From Chitinophaga sp. GbtcB8 (GTDB lineage Bacteria > Bacteroidota > Bacteroidia > Chitinophagales > Chitinophagaceae): a DNA stretch of 64,000 bases. The notes under the pieces are model-generated. The model worked only from the letters and a program-made list of their open reading frames with translations, was not told where the DNA came from and made no database searches. This document shows, in pieces, positions 9,433 to 18,404 of this stretch (position 1 is the first letter of the stretch; each line of letters opens with the position of its first letter). The stretch covers positions 186,001 to 250,000 of the forward strand of contig NZ_JAGXJN010000004.1 of NCBI RefSeq assembly GCF_019091455.1, given 5' to 3'. The position numbers and the translations under genes are program-made.

Positions 9433-9440
9433 TATATTTG
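9433..9440 (+). promoter_or_regulatory. -7 box TATATTTG of lipoprotein gene
   Basis: An exact match to the Bacteroidota -7 consensus TAnnTTTG, 33 bases before the ATG at 9473. It argues for that start over an upstream GTG at 9443. No clear -33 TTTG is seen. Confidence 0.45.
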
Positions 9441-9472
9441 CAGTGGGTTCACAAGAGTACCATTTGACGTAT

Positions 9473-10009
9473 ATGAAAAAATTTTACGGAGGCTTATCCC
9501 TGATTGCCTTTATTGTTATGTTATCCACGCTGCAGATGAGCGTTGTGTCCTGTACCAAAGAATCTATTGACACGGTTACCGTAATACAGAAAGATACTGT
9601 TATTCAGAAGGATACTATCATCCGGGAAGATACTTCGGTGAATATGCAGATCATTACTGCCAACCCCTGGAAAATACAGGAGATCCGTGGACTGAAGGGT
9701 ACCAATAAAACCCTTTATTACCTGCGGGGTGCTACTGGTAATACGGACAACTTTGACAATGAATACATTGTTTTCAACACAGATAAAACCGGTATGTACA
9801 CGGATAATAATGGCGGTAAAAGTAACCTGACCTGGGACTTTAGCACCTCCGACAGTAGCCGGATCGCTTATACGGTGAGTTTTCCGGGCAATCCTATTAC
9901 TATTACCTGGAGTAACCTGAGCTTTAAAGACGGCCGCCTGAAATATGAAGAATATTATACCAATGCAGGTGTAAATGTACATACCTACGGCATTAGAATC
10001 CCTAAATAG
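9473..10009 (+). CDS. Lipoprotein, lipocalin-like beta-rich
   Basis: A 178-residue exported lipoprotein: signal MKKFYGGLSLIAFIVML and lipobox SVVSC at about residue 27. It is followed by a short repeated spacer, DTVTVIQKDTVIQKDTIIRED, giving a Thr/Asp-rich linker. The body (ITANPWKIQEIRGLKG, FDNEYIVFNTDKTGMY, NLTWDFSTSDS) has the layout of the small lipocalin-like or copper-resistance-like lipoproteins common in Bacteroidota. Function unknown. A strong terminator follows at 10038. Confidence 0.75.
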   Translation: MKKFYGGLSLIAFIVMLSTLQMSVVSCTKESIDTVTVIQKDTVIQKDTIIREDTSVNMQIITANPWKIQEIRGLKGTNKTLYYLRGATGNTDNFDNEYIVFNTDKTGMYTDNNGGKSNLTWDFSTSDSSRIAYTVSFPGNPITITWSNLSFKDGRLKYEEYYTNAGVNVHTYGIRIPK

Positions 10010-10037
10010 ATCCCTATACCAAACTTTAACCAGTACA

Positions 10038-10069
10038 AAATGCCTCCTTTCCGGGGGCATTTGTTTTTT
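10038..10069 (+). terminator. Rho-independent terminator after lipoprotein
   Basis: Stem AAATGCC(T)CC with GG(G)GGCATTT, 4-base loop, followed by a run of T at 10064-10069. Confidence 0.8.
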
Positions 10070-10157
10070 AAATAATTTATAGCTGCTGTGAGAAATGGAG
10101 AAAAGAAAATAAATTTACTCTCCGTTGTAACAAACGTAACTACAAAACAAAGCAGCT

Positions 10158-12077
10158 ATGGCCTCCTACCCGTATCAGATCAAAAATTTTGAAGAATACC
10201 AGCAAGCCTATAACCAAAGCGTTGTAGACCCCGAAGGTTTTTGGGGTAATGTAGCCGAACATTTTTTATGGCGCAAGAAATGTGATAAGGTGCTGGAATG
10301 GAATTTCAAAGATCCCGATATAAAGTGGTTCCAGGGTGGAAAAATGAATATTACTGAATACTGCCTGGACCGCCACCTGGCTACCCTGGGCAATACGCCT
10401 GCCATTATATGGGAGCCGAATGATCCGGAGGAGCGCCACCGCATACTTACCTATCGTGAGCTGTATAACAAGGTATGCCAGTTTGCCAATGTGCTGAAAA
10501 ACAATGGTATAAAAAAAGGCGACCGTATTTGTATTTACATGGGTATGATCCCTGAGCTGGCCATAGCGGTGCTGGCCTGCGCCCGTATAGGCGCCATACA
10601 CTCCGTAGTGTTTGGCGGTTTCAGCGCCCAGTCCATTGCCGACCGTATACAGGATGCGCAGTGTAACCTGGTAATTACCTGTGACGGCGCTTTCCGCGGC
10701 AATAAAGACATTCCGCTGAAGTCCGTAATAGATGATGCCCTGATGGCCTGCCCCAGCGTAAAAAAAGTAATTGTATGTACCCGTACCCGTACCCCCATCA
10801 GCATGCTGAAAGGCCGCGATGTGTGGTGGGAGGATGAAATAAAACAGGTAGAGACCCTGGGTAACCCACCCTGCTCTGCCGAAGAAATGGATGCGGAAGA
10901 TATGCTGTTCATCCTGTACACCTCCGGCAGCACCGGCAAACCCAAGGGCGTAGTACATACCTGCGCCGGGTACATGGTGTACACCAATTACACGTTTGTA
11001 AATACTTTCCAGTACAAGCCCGGCGAGGTATTTTTCTGCACGGCAGATATTGGCTGGATCACGGGGCACAGCTATATCCTCTATGGCCCGCTGAGCGCCG
11101 GGGCCACTACCGTGCTGTTTGAAGGCGTGCCTACCTGGCCGGATGCGGGGCGCCTGTGGGATATTACCGATAAATTCCGGGTTGATACTTTATATACTGC
11201 CCCTACAGCTATACGTAGTTTAATGGGCTTTGGCTTAGGCCCCGTAAATCATAAAGACCTGAGCTCCCTGAAAAAACTGGGCAGCGTAGGCGAACCGATC
11301 AATGAAGAGGCCTGGCATTGGTTTAAAGACCATATTGGCAAAGGCAAATGCCCTATTGCTGATACCTGGTGGCAAACAGAAACCGGCGGGCATATGATAA
11401 CGCCCATTGCAGGCATTACCCCGGAAAAACCCGGTTATGCTACCCTGCCGCTGCCGGGAGTGCAGCCCATACTGGTAGATGAAAATGGTAAGGAGATCCA
11501 GGGCAACGGTGTAAACGGGAACCTCTGCATTAAATTCCCCTGGCCCGGTATGCTGCGTACTACCTACGGCGATCATGAGCGCTGCCGTAAAACATACTTT
11601 GCTACATACGAGAACCTGTACTTTACCGGCGATGGCTGTATGCGCGATGAAGACGGCTATTACCGCATTACCGGCCGTGTGGATGATGTGCTGAACGTAA
11701 GCGGCCACCGTATTGGTACTGCCGAAGTGGAAAATGCCATTAATATGCACGCCGGCGTAGTGGAAAGCGCCGTAGTAGGCTATCCCCACGATATTAAAGG
11801 GCAGGGTATTTATGCTTACGTGATCTGCGATACCAATCCCTCTAAAGATGCAGAGCTTACGAAGAAAGATATTATACAAACCGTGTCCCGCATTATTGGG
11901 CCTATTGCCAAACCGGATAAGATCCAGTTTGTAAGCGGCCTGCCTAAAACCCGCTCCGGCAAGAACATGCGCCGCATTTTGCGCAAGATCGCTGAGAATG
12001 AGCTGGACAACCTGGGCGATACCAGCACCTTGCTGGACCCTGCGGTGGTGGATGAGATTAAGCGGGGAAGGCTTTAA
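10158..12077 (+). CDS. acs: Acetyl-coenzyme A synthetase
   Basis: A 639-residue AMP-forming ligase that turns acetate, ATP and CoA into acetyl-CoA in the cytoplasm. It is full length for the family. The adenylate-forming core motif YTSGSTGKPKGVVHT lies at about residues 253-267, the hinge GRVDDVLNVSGHRIGTAE at about 505, and the catalytic C-terminal lysine in RSGKNMRR near 600, the site commonly acetylated for control. WWQTETGG and the acetate-pocket Trp are in place. The gene is monocistronic: a terminator precedes it and a long inverted repeat follows the stop. Confidence 0.97.
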   Translation: MASYPYQIKNFEEYQQAYNQSVVDPEGFWGNVAEHFLWRKKCDKVLEWNFKDPDIKWFQGGKMNITEYCLDRHLATLGNTPAIIWEPNDPEERHRILTYRELYNKVCQFANVLKNNGIKKGDRICIYMGMIPELAIAVLACARIGAIHSVVFGGFSAQSIADRIQDAQCNLVITCDGAFRGNKDIPLKSVIDDALMACPSVKKVIVCTRTRTPISMLKGRDVWWEDEIKQVETLGNPPCSAEEMDAEDMLFILYTSGSTGKPKGVVHTCAGYMVYTNYTFVNTFQYKPGEVFFCTADIGWITGHSYILYGPLSAGATTVLFEGVPTWPDAGRLWDITDKFRVDTLYTAPTAIRSLMGFGLGPVNHKDLSSLKKLGSVGEPINEEAWHWFKDHIGKGKCPIADTWWQTETGGHMITPIAGITPEKPGYATLPLPGVQPILVDENGKEIQGNGVNGNLCIKFPWPGMLRTTYGDHERCRKTYFATYENLYFTGDGCMRDEDGYYRITGRVDDVLNVSGHRIGTAEVENAINMHAGVVESAVVGYPHDIKGQGIYAYVICDTNPSKDAELTKKDIIQTVSRIIGPIAKPDKIQFVSGLPKTRSGKNMRRILRKIAENELDNLGDTSTLLDPAVVDEIKRGRL

Positions 12078-12079
12078 AA

Positions 12080-12232
12080 AGTCCATGGTCCATAGTCGAT
12101 GGTCCATTGCCTGGTGCGGTGGTACAAGTAGGCAATAAAAGATTTTTCCACCCGGGATGATCGTTTATTGCCTGTTCTTGTTTAATATCACAACGTTAAA
12201 TGCCATGGACCATCGACTATGGACCATGGACT
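12080..12232. repeat. Word palindrome: 28-bp perfect inverted repeat
   Basis: Positions 12080-12107 and 12205-12232 are exact reverse complements (arm begins AGTCCATGGTCCATAGTCGA), 97 bases apart. The arms are built of overlapping ATGGTCCAT words. It lies wholly between acs and the next gene on the same strand. It is one of about fourteen such elements in this window. Confidence 0.9.
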
Positions 12233-12248
12233 GTATAATACCTGAACT

Positions 12249-13190
12249 ATGTCATTACTGAAGCGTATTGGTAAAATACTGTTGGTATTCTTCCTTCTCT
12301 CCAACATTATCCTGGCCTTTCATGCCTGGAAGTTCACGCATTTTTATGACGACGCGGGCCACAGGAACAAACGCCCGGAGCAGATGAACGCCTGGGAAAA
12401 AACACGCATTATTTTGTTTGGGGTAAACCTGTCAAAATCTGTTAACAGGGACCGGCCGGCAGTGCCTTATAAAACCATTAACCTGCATACTAAAAATGGC
12501 CTGCGGCTGGAAGGCTGGTGGATAGATGCCCAGCAACCGGCTAAAGGCACGGTGATCCTGTTCCATGGTTATGGCGCCAGCAAGAGCTCGCCCCTGGCGG
12601 AAGCGGCGTATTTCCGGCAGCTGGGGTATAATACCTTTCTGCTGGATTTCCGTGCACATGGCAATAGTGAAGGGTATGTATGCAGTATTGGTTATAAAGA
12701 AGCGGAGGATGTAAAGCTGGCGTATGATTATGTGCGCAGCTGCGGCTATCAGCACATTTCCCTATGGGGCATGAGCATGGGCGCGGCAGCTATTCTGAAA
12801 GCAGTGCCGCAATATCATTTACAGCCGGACAAGATTATGCTGGAAGCACCTTTTGCTACTTTAACGGATGCCGTGAAAAGCCGTATGTGGGCTGTGCATA
12901 TGCCGGGTACGCCGCTGGCGCAGATCGTTACCTTCTGGGGTGGTGTGGAGCAGGGCTTTTGGGCAGCTGGTTTTAAGCCGGCGGAGTATGCAAAGAAGAT
13001 ACAGGTGCCCACTTTATTATGCTGGGGTAAACATGATATACGTGTAATGGAGCATGAAACACGCAGCGTGTATACACAGCTGGGTACTAAACAAAAGCAG
13101 CTGGTGGTCTTTGAAACATCCGGTCACCAATCATTTTGCCGGAATGAGCCGGAGAAATGGAAAGCTGCGGTGAGCCATTTTTTGCAATAG
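12249..13190 (+). CDS. Alpha/beta hydrolase, membrane-anchored
   Basis: A 313-residue serine hydrolase with an N-terminal hydrophobic anchor (residues 5-25), so likely on the outer face of the inner membrane. The oxyanion motif HGYG is at 106-109, the nucleophile GMSMG at 174-178 (Ser176), and LLCWGKHD near 265 and SGHQSF near 295 supply the acid and His. It resembles the BAAT/acyl-CoA-thioester or dienelactone-like lineage annotated as YtmA/FrsA-like peptidase or lipase. Substrate unknown. It follows acs but is separated by the long inverted repeat and so is probably a separate unit. The next gene converges with a 6-base gap. Confidence 0.85.
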   Translation: MSLLKRIGKILLVFFLLSNIILAFHAWKFTHFYDDAGHRNKRPEQMNAWEKTRIILFGVNLSKSVNRDRPAVPYKTINLHTKNGLRLEGWWIDAQQPAKGTVILFHGYGASKSSPLAEAAYFRQLGYNTFLLDFRAHGNSEGYVCSIGYKEAEDVKLAYDYVRSCGYQHISLWGMSMGAAAILKAVPQYHLQPDKIMLEAPFATLTDAVKSRMWAVHMPGTPLAQIVTFWGGVEQGFWAAGFKPAEYAKKIQVPTLLCWGKHDIRVMEHETRSVYTQLGTKQKQLVVFETSGHQSFCRNEPEKWKAAVSHFLQ

Positions 13191-13196
13191 AAAAAA

Positions 13197-13757
13197 TTAG
13201 CGGCGTATTACTACCGGGGTACCTACTTTAATAACATCGTACAGCTCATTTACATCCCCATTCTTCATACTCACACAACCTAAGGTCCAGTTAATGCGGC
13301 TATCCACATACGCATCGCGGATGCCGGAGTTGTACTCTACGCCATGAATGCCAATGCCACCGCCAATATCCGCATTAGCAGGCAGAATGCCCTGCTGCTG
13401 GCGCTGATGGAATTTGGCCCAGGAAATTTCATTGGGATAATCCAGCAGCATAAACCGGCTCCAGCGGCCATCATACCGTTTACTTGAAATATGAAAAGTG
13501 CCTTCCGGCGTTTGCCGGTCGCCCTGCCTTTGTTTATCCAGCATATCACGGCTGCCGAATACTACTTTATAAATTTTAATGAGCGTTACATCCTCATACA
13601 GGTACATCCTGTAATCGCTTTTATCTATCAGCAGGAACACTTTGTCTGCATCAATGGCTGCAGGGTTCAGCTTTACGGTGTATAACCCATTCTCGCTATT
13701 AAACCCGGCCAGGGGGATCAGCAGTAATAATAAAATACTCCAACAGTAGCGCGGCAT
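13197..13757 (-). CDS. L,D-transpeptidase (YkuD family)
   Basis: A 186-residue exported enzyme with a short signal or anchor (residues 5-19). The YkuD domain spans about 38-184. The catalytic His is in GIHG (His138) and the Cys in TLGCVSM (Cys161), with KQRQGDRQTPEGTF giving the usual substrate-loop pattern. Such enzymes make 3-3 peptidoglycan cross-links or attach proteins to the wall. I start at 13757; the longer frame to 13880 only reads through a repeat element. The Ser/Thr-x-Gly-Cys motif has Leu-Gly-Cys, as in other short Bacteroidota members. Confidence 0.88.
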   Translation of the reverse strand: MPRYCWSILLLLLIPLAGFNSENGLYTVKLNPAAIDADKVFLLIDKSDYRMYLYEDVTLIKIYKVVFGSRDMLDKQRQGDRQTPEGTFHISSKRYDGRWSRFMLLDYPNEISWAKFHQRQQQGILPANADIGGGIGIHGVEYNSGIRDAYVDSRINWTLGCVSMKNGDVNELYDVIKVGTPVVIRR

Positions 13758-13812
13758 CTCACAAGGGTAATTTAGTACAATGATAACGATGCTGTTAAAT
13801 CGTTTATTGTAT

Positions 13813-13915
13813 GAAGCGCAAAGCTGAAAGCAAAAAGCAGAAAGCTTAAAGGTTATAGTAGCCTTTCTGCTTTTTCGCATTTGCTTTGTGCTTTCAGCTT
13901 TATGCTTTGCGCTTT
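13813..13915. repeat. Word palindrome: nested AAAGC/GCTTT inverted repeats
   Basis: Nested exact pairs: AAAAAGCAGAAAG (13832-13844) with 13863-13875; GCTGAAAGC (13823-13831) with 13890-13898; AGCGCAAAGC (13815-13824) with 13904-13913. The element lies between the L,D-transpeptidase start and the M16 stop, and is made of repeated AAAGC words. Confidence 0.85.
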
Positions 13916-13916
13916 T

Positions 13917-16862
13917 TTAGTATCCGAACAACTCGTCCAGCGTTACTTTTTTTACTTCGCCGTATTTTTTAAGATCGTCCTGGCTAACCTTTTTCTCTGA
14001 ACCTAAAATACAATAGGTGTAAGGTTTGCCTGCCAGGTTCTGATCATGGAACTTCTTCACATCATCAAAGGTCAGCTTATCAACAGCAGCGTATACCTGT
14101 TTACGGTAATCGGTGTCCAGGCCCAGCTTTTTGGCGGCCAGGTAGCTCATAATAATACCATCTTGTGTAATGCGCTCTGTTTCCAGGTCCTGCTTCATGC
14201 TTTCGCGGGCAGTTTCAAACAGCTTGTCAGAGCGGGGTATATCATTCAGCAGCTCATTCATACCGGTAATGGCTTCATTCATTTTATCGGCCTGGCTGCC
14301 TACATAAGCTACTACAGAATAGCGGTCCTCCTTTTTATCAGGTGAAACGTAGAAGGCGTAGGTGGAGTATGCCAGGGCTTTGGATTCACGGATGGTCTGG
14401 AACACGATGGATCCCATGCCGCCGCCAAAGTAATTATTGAATAAAGAGATCACTGCGGTGTTCTCCGGGTTGTAAGCTGATGTGCTGTTACGCACCCAGT
14501 TTACTTCTGCCTGCACCATATCGTAATCGGCAAACAGTACCTGGTTGCCAGTCTGCGTGCTCTTTTCAAACTTCACGGCTGCCGGTGCGGTTTGGAAGGT
14601 GGCGGGTATGGTATGCACCTTCTTTACGGCTTCTGATGCTGCTGCCAATGTTTGCGGACCGTAATAAATAACGGTATGCTTATAGGAAGGCAGTGTGTGC
14701 AGCATTTCTATCAGCTCTGCGGAGGTTAAGCCATCCAGGTCTGCCTGGCTTAGCTGGTTGTTGTAGGGGTTTTTAGGACCATACATGCCGTACTGCACCA
14801 GGCCACGCATAATAGCTACTTTGCTCAGCTTATTATCTGTACGGGCTTTTTGCAGGCGGCCTTTTAACGCAGCCAGGGCTGCTTCATTAGGCTGGCAGTG
14901 GGTAAGCAGGTGCTCAAACAACGCTATGGCTTTATCAAAATTCTCCTGCAGGCCGGAGATAGTAATAGTAGTAACATCGGTACCTGAGCTTACGTTAAAG
15001 TTGCAGGCTATGTTATAAAACTCTTTGCTGATCTGCTCTGTGGTATACTTGTCTGTACCCAGGAACTGCAGGTACTGCGCGGCCAGGGGCAGCTTTTTGT
15101 TATTCCAGCTACCCATATCAAAACGGTAGTGGAGGCGGAACAGCGCGTTATCGTTGTTCTGCACATACAGCATTTCTGCCGGGCCTACCTGGCTTTTCTG
15201 AATGTCTTTATTATAATCCAGCCATTGCGGTTGTACCGGTGTGGCGGGTATGGCGGCTACTTCTTTCAGGAAGGGGGACTGCGCTTCGCGGTTCACCTCT
15301 ACCGGGGTAATAGAGGGCTTTTCTACCTTTTCAATATTCTTATCTTCCCCTTTACGCTTATACAGCAGCACGTAATTATTTTTCAGGTATTCGTTGGCAA
15401 AATCAACGATCTGCTTTTTCGTAACCTTGCTCATGGCATCTACCATCTCCACATCATTCAGCCAGTTTTGTCCGCGGTGCTTAATGAAACCGTCCATAAT
15501 GGAGTTGGCGCGGTTGTTATTACTTTCCAGGCCCTGTAGCTCAGAAAGCTTGGCGTTGTTAACGATGGCTTTTACCAGGGTTTCATCAAACTCTCCTTTT
15601 TTCAGGATCTCCAACTGGCCCAGCAGCAGATCTTTAACTTCTTCCAGTGTTTGGCCCTGTTTGGCTTTGCCGCTCAGGTAAAACACGGTATAGTCTTTCC
15701 ATTGCAGCTGGCCTACGCTGGCGTTCAGCACTTTCTGCTGCTTGTTAATGTTAAGGTCCAGCAGGCCGGCCTTACCATTGTTCAGGATCTGCGCCAGCAC
15801 GTTTGTTACTACGGCTGCTTTGGTATCCACTGCTCCGGGTAAACGGAAGGCAATGTTCACGTTTTCAGCATCGGGCCCAAACACTTCTTTTACCACGGGC
15901 GCCGCAATAGGTTTTTCTACCGGGGCTTTGTATTCGTGGATAGGTTTGGGCTGCATGTAGGCAAACTCTGTGTCTATTTTTTTGATCACATAATCCGGGT
16001 CAAAATCGCCTGCCATTACAATGGCCATATTATTGGGCACATAGTAGGCATTATAAAAATCGCGGATGGCTTTCAGGTTCGGATTTTTCAGGTGCTCCAC
16101 GGTACCAATGGTTGACTGCTGCCCGTAGTTATGCGTGGGGAACAGCGCTGCCAGCATGGTTTCATACATCTTACGGCTATCATTATCCAGGCCGCGGTTC
16201 TTTTCTTCATACACTGCTTCCAGCTCTGTATGGAACAGGCGGAAAACGGGTTCGCGGAAACGCTCTCCCTGTACAAACAAATATTTATCTACGGCATTGG
16301 AGGGAATATCTTCTTCATAAATGGTTTCCTCTACCCAGGTATGGGCATTGGTGCCTTGTGCGCCCATGCCGGCCATCATTTTATCATACTCATTGGCAAT
16401 GGCATATTTGGCTGCCAGGCCGGAAACGCTGTCTATCTGGTGGTATACCGTTTTGCGGGGGCCGGCGCCGCTGGTGTGGTTATAGGTATTATATAAACCT
16501 TCTATTTTATCCAGGTAACCTTTTTCCTGCGCCCAGTCCAGGGAGCCGAATTTGTCGGTGCCCTTAAACAGCAGGTGCTCCAGGTAGTGGGCCAGGCCGG
16601 TGTGGTCTTTGGGATCATTGTCGCTACCGGCGCGCACGCCGATCAGGGTTTGAATGCGGGGCTCTTTTTTGTTAACGCTCAGGATAACGGTTAACCCGTT
16701 CTTTAGTGTATAGAAACGTGCCTGCATGGGGTCATCGGTCACGTACCGATAGGTATATCCCCCTGAAGTGGCTTCTTTCCATTCATATTTGTCCTGTGCA
16801 CGTACGCTGTACATAGTACAGGACAGTAACAGCATGAAAATGGCTCTTTTCAAAATAGTCAT
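13917..16862 (-). CDS. M16 family zinc metallopeptidase, two-unit, exported
   Basis: A 981-residue secreted protease of the pitrilysin/insulinase family. The signal peptide is residues 1-22 (CTMYSVRAQ cut site). The inverted zinc motif HYLEH is at 92-96, with the distal Glu in ELEAVYEEKNRG. A second M16 unit (LFEHLLTHCQ, NNYFGGGMGS) is inactive, as usual in the family. It is probably periplasmic, breaking small proteins or signal peptides. I start at 16862; a promoter with TTTG and TATATTTG lies just upstream, within the longer reading frame. Confidence 0.92.
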   Translation of the reverse strand: MTILKRAIFMLLLSCTMYSVRAQDKYEWKEATSGGYTYRYVTDDPMQARFYTLKNGLTVILSVNKKEPRIQTLIGVRAGSDNDPKDHTGLAHYLEHLLFKGTDKFGSLDWAQEKGYLDKIEGLYNTYNHTSGAGPRKTVYHQIDSVSGLAAKYAIANEYDKMMAGMGAQGTNAHTWVEETIYEEDIPSNAVDKYLFVQGERFREPVFRLFHTELEAVYEEKNRGLDNDSRKMYETMLAALFPTHNYGQQSTIGTVEHLKNPNLKAIRDFYNAYYVPNNMAIVMAGDFDPDYVIKKIDTEFAYMQPKPIHEYKAPVEKPIAAPVVKEVFGPDAENVNIAFRLPGAVDTKAAVVTNVLAQILNNGKAGLLDLNINKQQKVLNASVGQLQWKDYTVFYLSGKAKQGQTLEEVKDLLLGQLEILKKGEFDETLVKAIVNNAKLSELQGLESNNNRANSIMDGFIKHRGQNWLNDVEMVDAMSKVTKKQIVDFANEYLKNNYVLLYKRKGEDKNIEKVEKPSITPVEVNREAQSPFLKEVAAIPATPVQPQWLDYNKDIQKSQVGPAEMLYVQNNDNALFRLHYRFDMGSWNNKKLPLAAQYLQFLGTDKYTTEQISKEFYNIACNFNVSSGTDVTTITISGLQENFDKAIALFEHLLTHCQPNEAALAALKGRLQKARTDNKLSKVAIMRGLVQYGMYGPKNPYNNQLSQADLDGLTSAELIEMLHTLPSYKHTVIYYGPQTLAAASEAVKKVHTIPATFQTAPAAVKFEKSTQTGNQVLFADYDMVQAEVNWVRNSTSAYNPENTAVISLFNNYFGGGMGSIVFQTIRESKALAYSTYAFYVSPDKKEDRYSVVAYVGSQADKMNEAITGMNELLNDIPRSDKLFETARESMKQDLETERITQDGIIMSYLAAKKLGLDTDYRKQVYAAVDKLTFDDVKKFHDQNLAGKPYTYCILGSEKKVSQDDLKKYGEVKKVTLDELFGY

Positions 16863-16896
16863 ACGTTGGTTTTTGGAAAAATGAAATATAGATCGC

Positions 16897-16926
16897 CAAA
16901 TATATAGAAAAGGGGAAAGCCACAAA
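16897..16926 (-). promoter_or_regulatory. Promoter of M16 peptidase gene
   Basis: On the minus strand, TTTG (16926-16923) and TATATTTG (16904-16897) are 18 bases apart, near the consensus. The box is about 35 bases before the ATG at 16862. It rules out the upstream start of the long reading frame. Confidence 0.65.
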
Positions 16927-17058
16927 CAGGGGAAAAGGGAAGAAAGGTGAAAAAACGTGAAAAGTGATGAATGAGGGGCATAACAATAGCGTTCCGCAGC
17001 CTCTTGGGCCGGAAATTCCAATGAATAATATTCTCACTTGATAAGTACGCTCAAATGC

Positions 17059-17385
17059 CTATTGGCGCTGGCTGGCAAACTGGTACCGGGGGCGCAGGCG
17101 TGTCATCAGGGTATCGGCCTTAGGCGACAGATAATGGTGGCTGGCCAGGTAGCGGAAGCTTACCAGGTATAGCTGCGGGTTGCTGCCTACCATGGTTAAT
17201 GCGGCGGCGGAGAAAAGCTGCTTAAGATATTGCTGGCGGGAACTGCTGGGCGGGGCTTCTGACCGTTTAGCCATAAACGTTTCCTTTTTTGCAGGGGTAG
17301 GGTTTACACCCAGAATGCGTGTATCACAGGAATGTGCCCATACAATAAATCCGGAACAAGCTAAGAAGGTCAAAAAAGTACGCAT
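17059..17385 (-). CDS. Small exported protein, possible lipoprotein
   Basis: A 108-residue protein with an N-terminal hydrophobic stretch (FLTFLACSGFIVW) and a possible lipobox WAHSC at about residue 20. The mature part is basic and short, with no family I recognise (RSEAPPSSSRQQYLKQLFSA, then SFRYLASHHYLSPKADTLM). It lies between the M16 gene and the sigma/anti-sigma/beta-barrel operon. Codon use is like the neighbours, so I keep it, but function is unknown. Confidence 0.55.
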   Translation of the reverse strand: MRTFLTFLACSGFIVWAHSCDTRILGVNPTPAKKETFMAKRSEAPPSSSRQQYLKQLFSAAALTMVGSNPQLYLVSFRYLASHHYLSPKADTLMTRLRPRYQFASQRQ

Positions 17386-17428
17386 AAGCCTAGTCTTAAG
17401 TGTGCTGGGTTAAGGTTATGAAAAAACG

Positions 17429-18373
17429 TCAAAAGCCATTAAAACGGATGCCTACGGAAAATGGATATTGCTCCAGCCCGTAGGAATGCAGCGGTGTGAG
17501 CGCAAAGTTACCATAAAGTTTCACTGGTCCATAGCCCAGCTCACTGGTAATGCCCATCCGCCATTTGTTCAGGTTGAAATCGTCTGTACGCTTTACTTTG
17601 CCTCTCTCTTCACTGATCTGTTTGGTGCGTGATTTTACCAGGTAGCCTGCCATTACACCCATACTAACATCCACAGAGCGGCCGGGCCTGGCCGGATTAG
17701 ACGTAAAATTCAGCATCAAAGGTACGCTCAGGTATTCTGCAAACAATTTATTCTTTGAAAAATGTATAGAATCTTCCCGGATTATTTGTGTAGGATACCC
17801 TGGCACATACGTAATGCTACGGGCATAACGATAGTTGTTCATTTCGACGCCTATAGCGTATATGAGGTTTAATTTATGCTTATAGATATTTAAGCGCTGC
17901 ATGAGCACCCAAATGTTAACATTAATGGATTTATCGGGGATCAGCTTAAACTCGTCCGGTGAAAGGGGTGCGCTGGCGCTGCGGGGGGCAAAGGTATTAA
18001 GGCCCTGTGCAGAATAATCATAGCTTTTACCGGCTGCGTTCATTGCATAACCGGGGGTGGCATAGGCCATCAGGGCTGCGGCTCCTGCGCCGGCGTAGTC
18101 ACTGCGGTCAATGTAATTATTAAAGCCCAGGTCTATTACCAGCCAGCGGGTGTGCAGGTTCTTTTTAAGCTTATTGCGCGTGTATACGGTATCGTTATAA
18201 AACTTGTAGTGGTTCTTTCCCCGCGCGTCTTTGCCTTTGATGATGATAAGGCCTTTGATCTGGATAGTATCTGCCGTAGGCACAGTAGCGGCAGGGGCAA
18301 GCTTTTGGGCCTGTACCTTCCCTATTGTAAGCATGAGCAATAAAAAGATCCAGCGTAAAATTTTATACTTCAT
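17429..18373 (-). CDS. Outer-membrane beta-barrel protein of sigma operon
   Basis: A 314-residue exported protein, with signal peptide KYKILRWIFLLLMLTIGKVQAQ cut after about residue 23. The mature part alternates hydrophobic and polar residues and ends in an aromatic-rich strand (QYPFSVGIRFNGF) typical of an outer-membrane beta barrel of the PorT/OMP_b-brl type. It follows the anti-sigma gene by 31 bases and is the third gene of an ECF sigma/anti-sigma operon; the same trio is widespread in Bacteroidota. The start at 18373 is preferred over an in-frame codon at 18445 that overlaps the anti-sigma gene. Its ligand is unknown. Confidence 0.75.
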   Translation of the reverse strand: MKYKILRWIFLLLMLTIGKVQAQKLAPAATVPTADTIQIKGLIIIKGKDARGKNHYKFYNDTVYTRNKLKKNLHTRWLVIDLGFNNYIDRSDYAGAGAAALMAYATPGYAMNAAGKSYDYSAQGLNTFAPRSASAPLSPDEFKLIPDKSINVNIWVLMQRLNIYKHKLNLIYAIGVEMNNYRYARSITYVPGYPTQIIREDSIHFSKNKLFAEYLSVPLMLNFTSNPARPGRSVDVSMGVMAGYLVKSRTKQISEERGKVKRTDDFNLNKWRMGITSELGYGPVKLYGNFALTPLHSYGLEQYPFSVGIRFNGF

Positions 18374-18404
18374 ATGTTCTGTTCTGTGTTGATATGGTTC
18401 CGCA

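Noticed and set aside
16863..17021. N-terminal extension of the M16 peptidase
   Set aside because: A TTTG/TATATTTG promoter lies in it, and the signal peptide starts at 16862.
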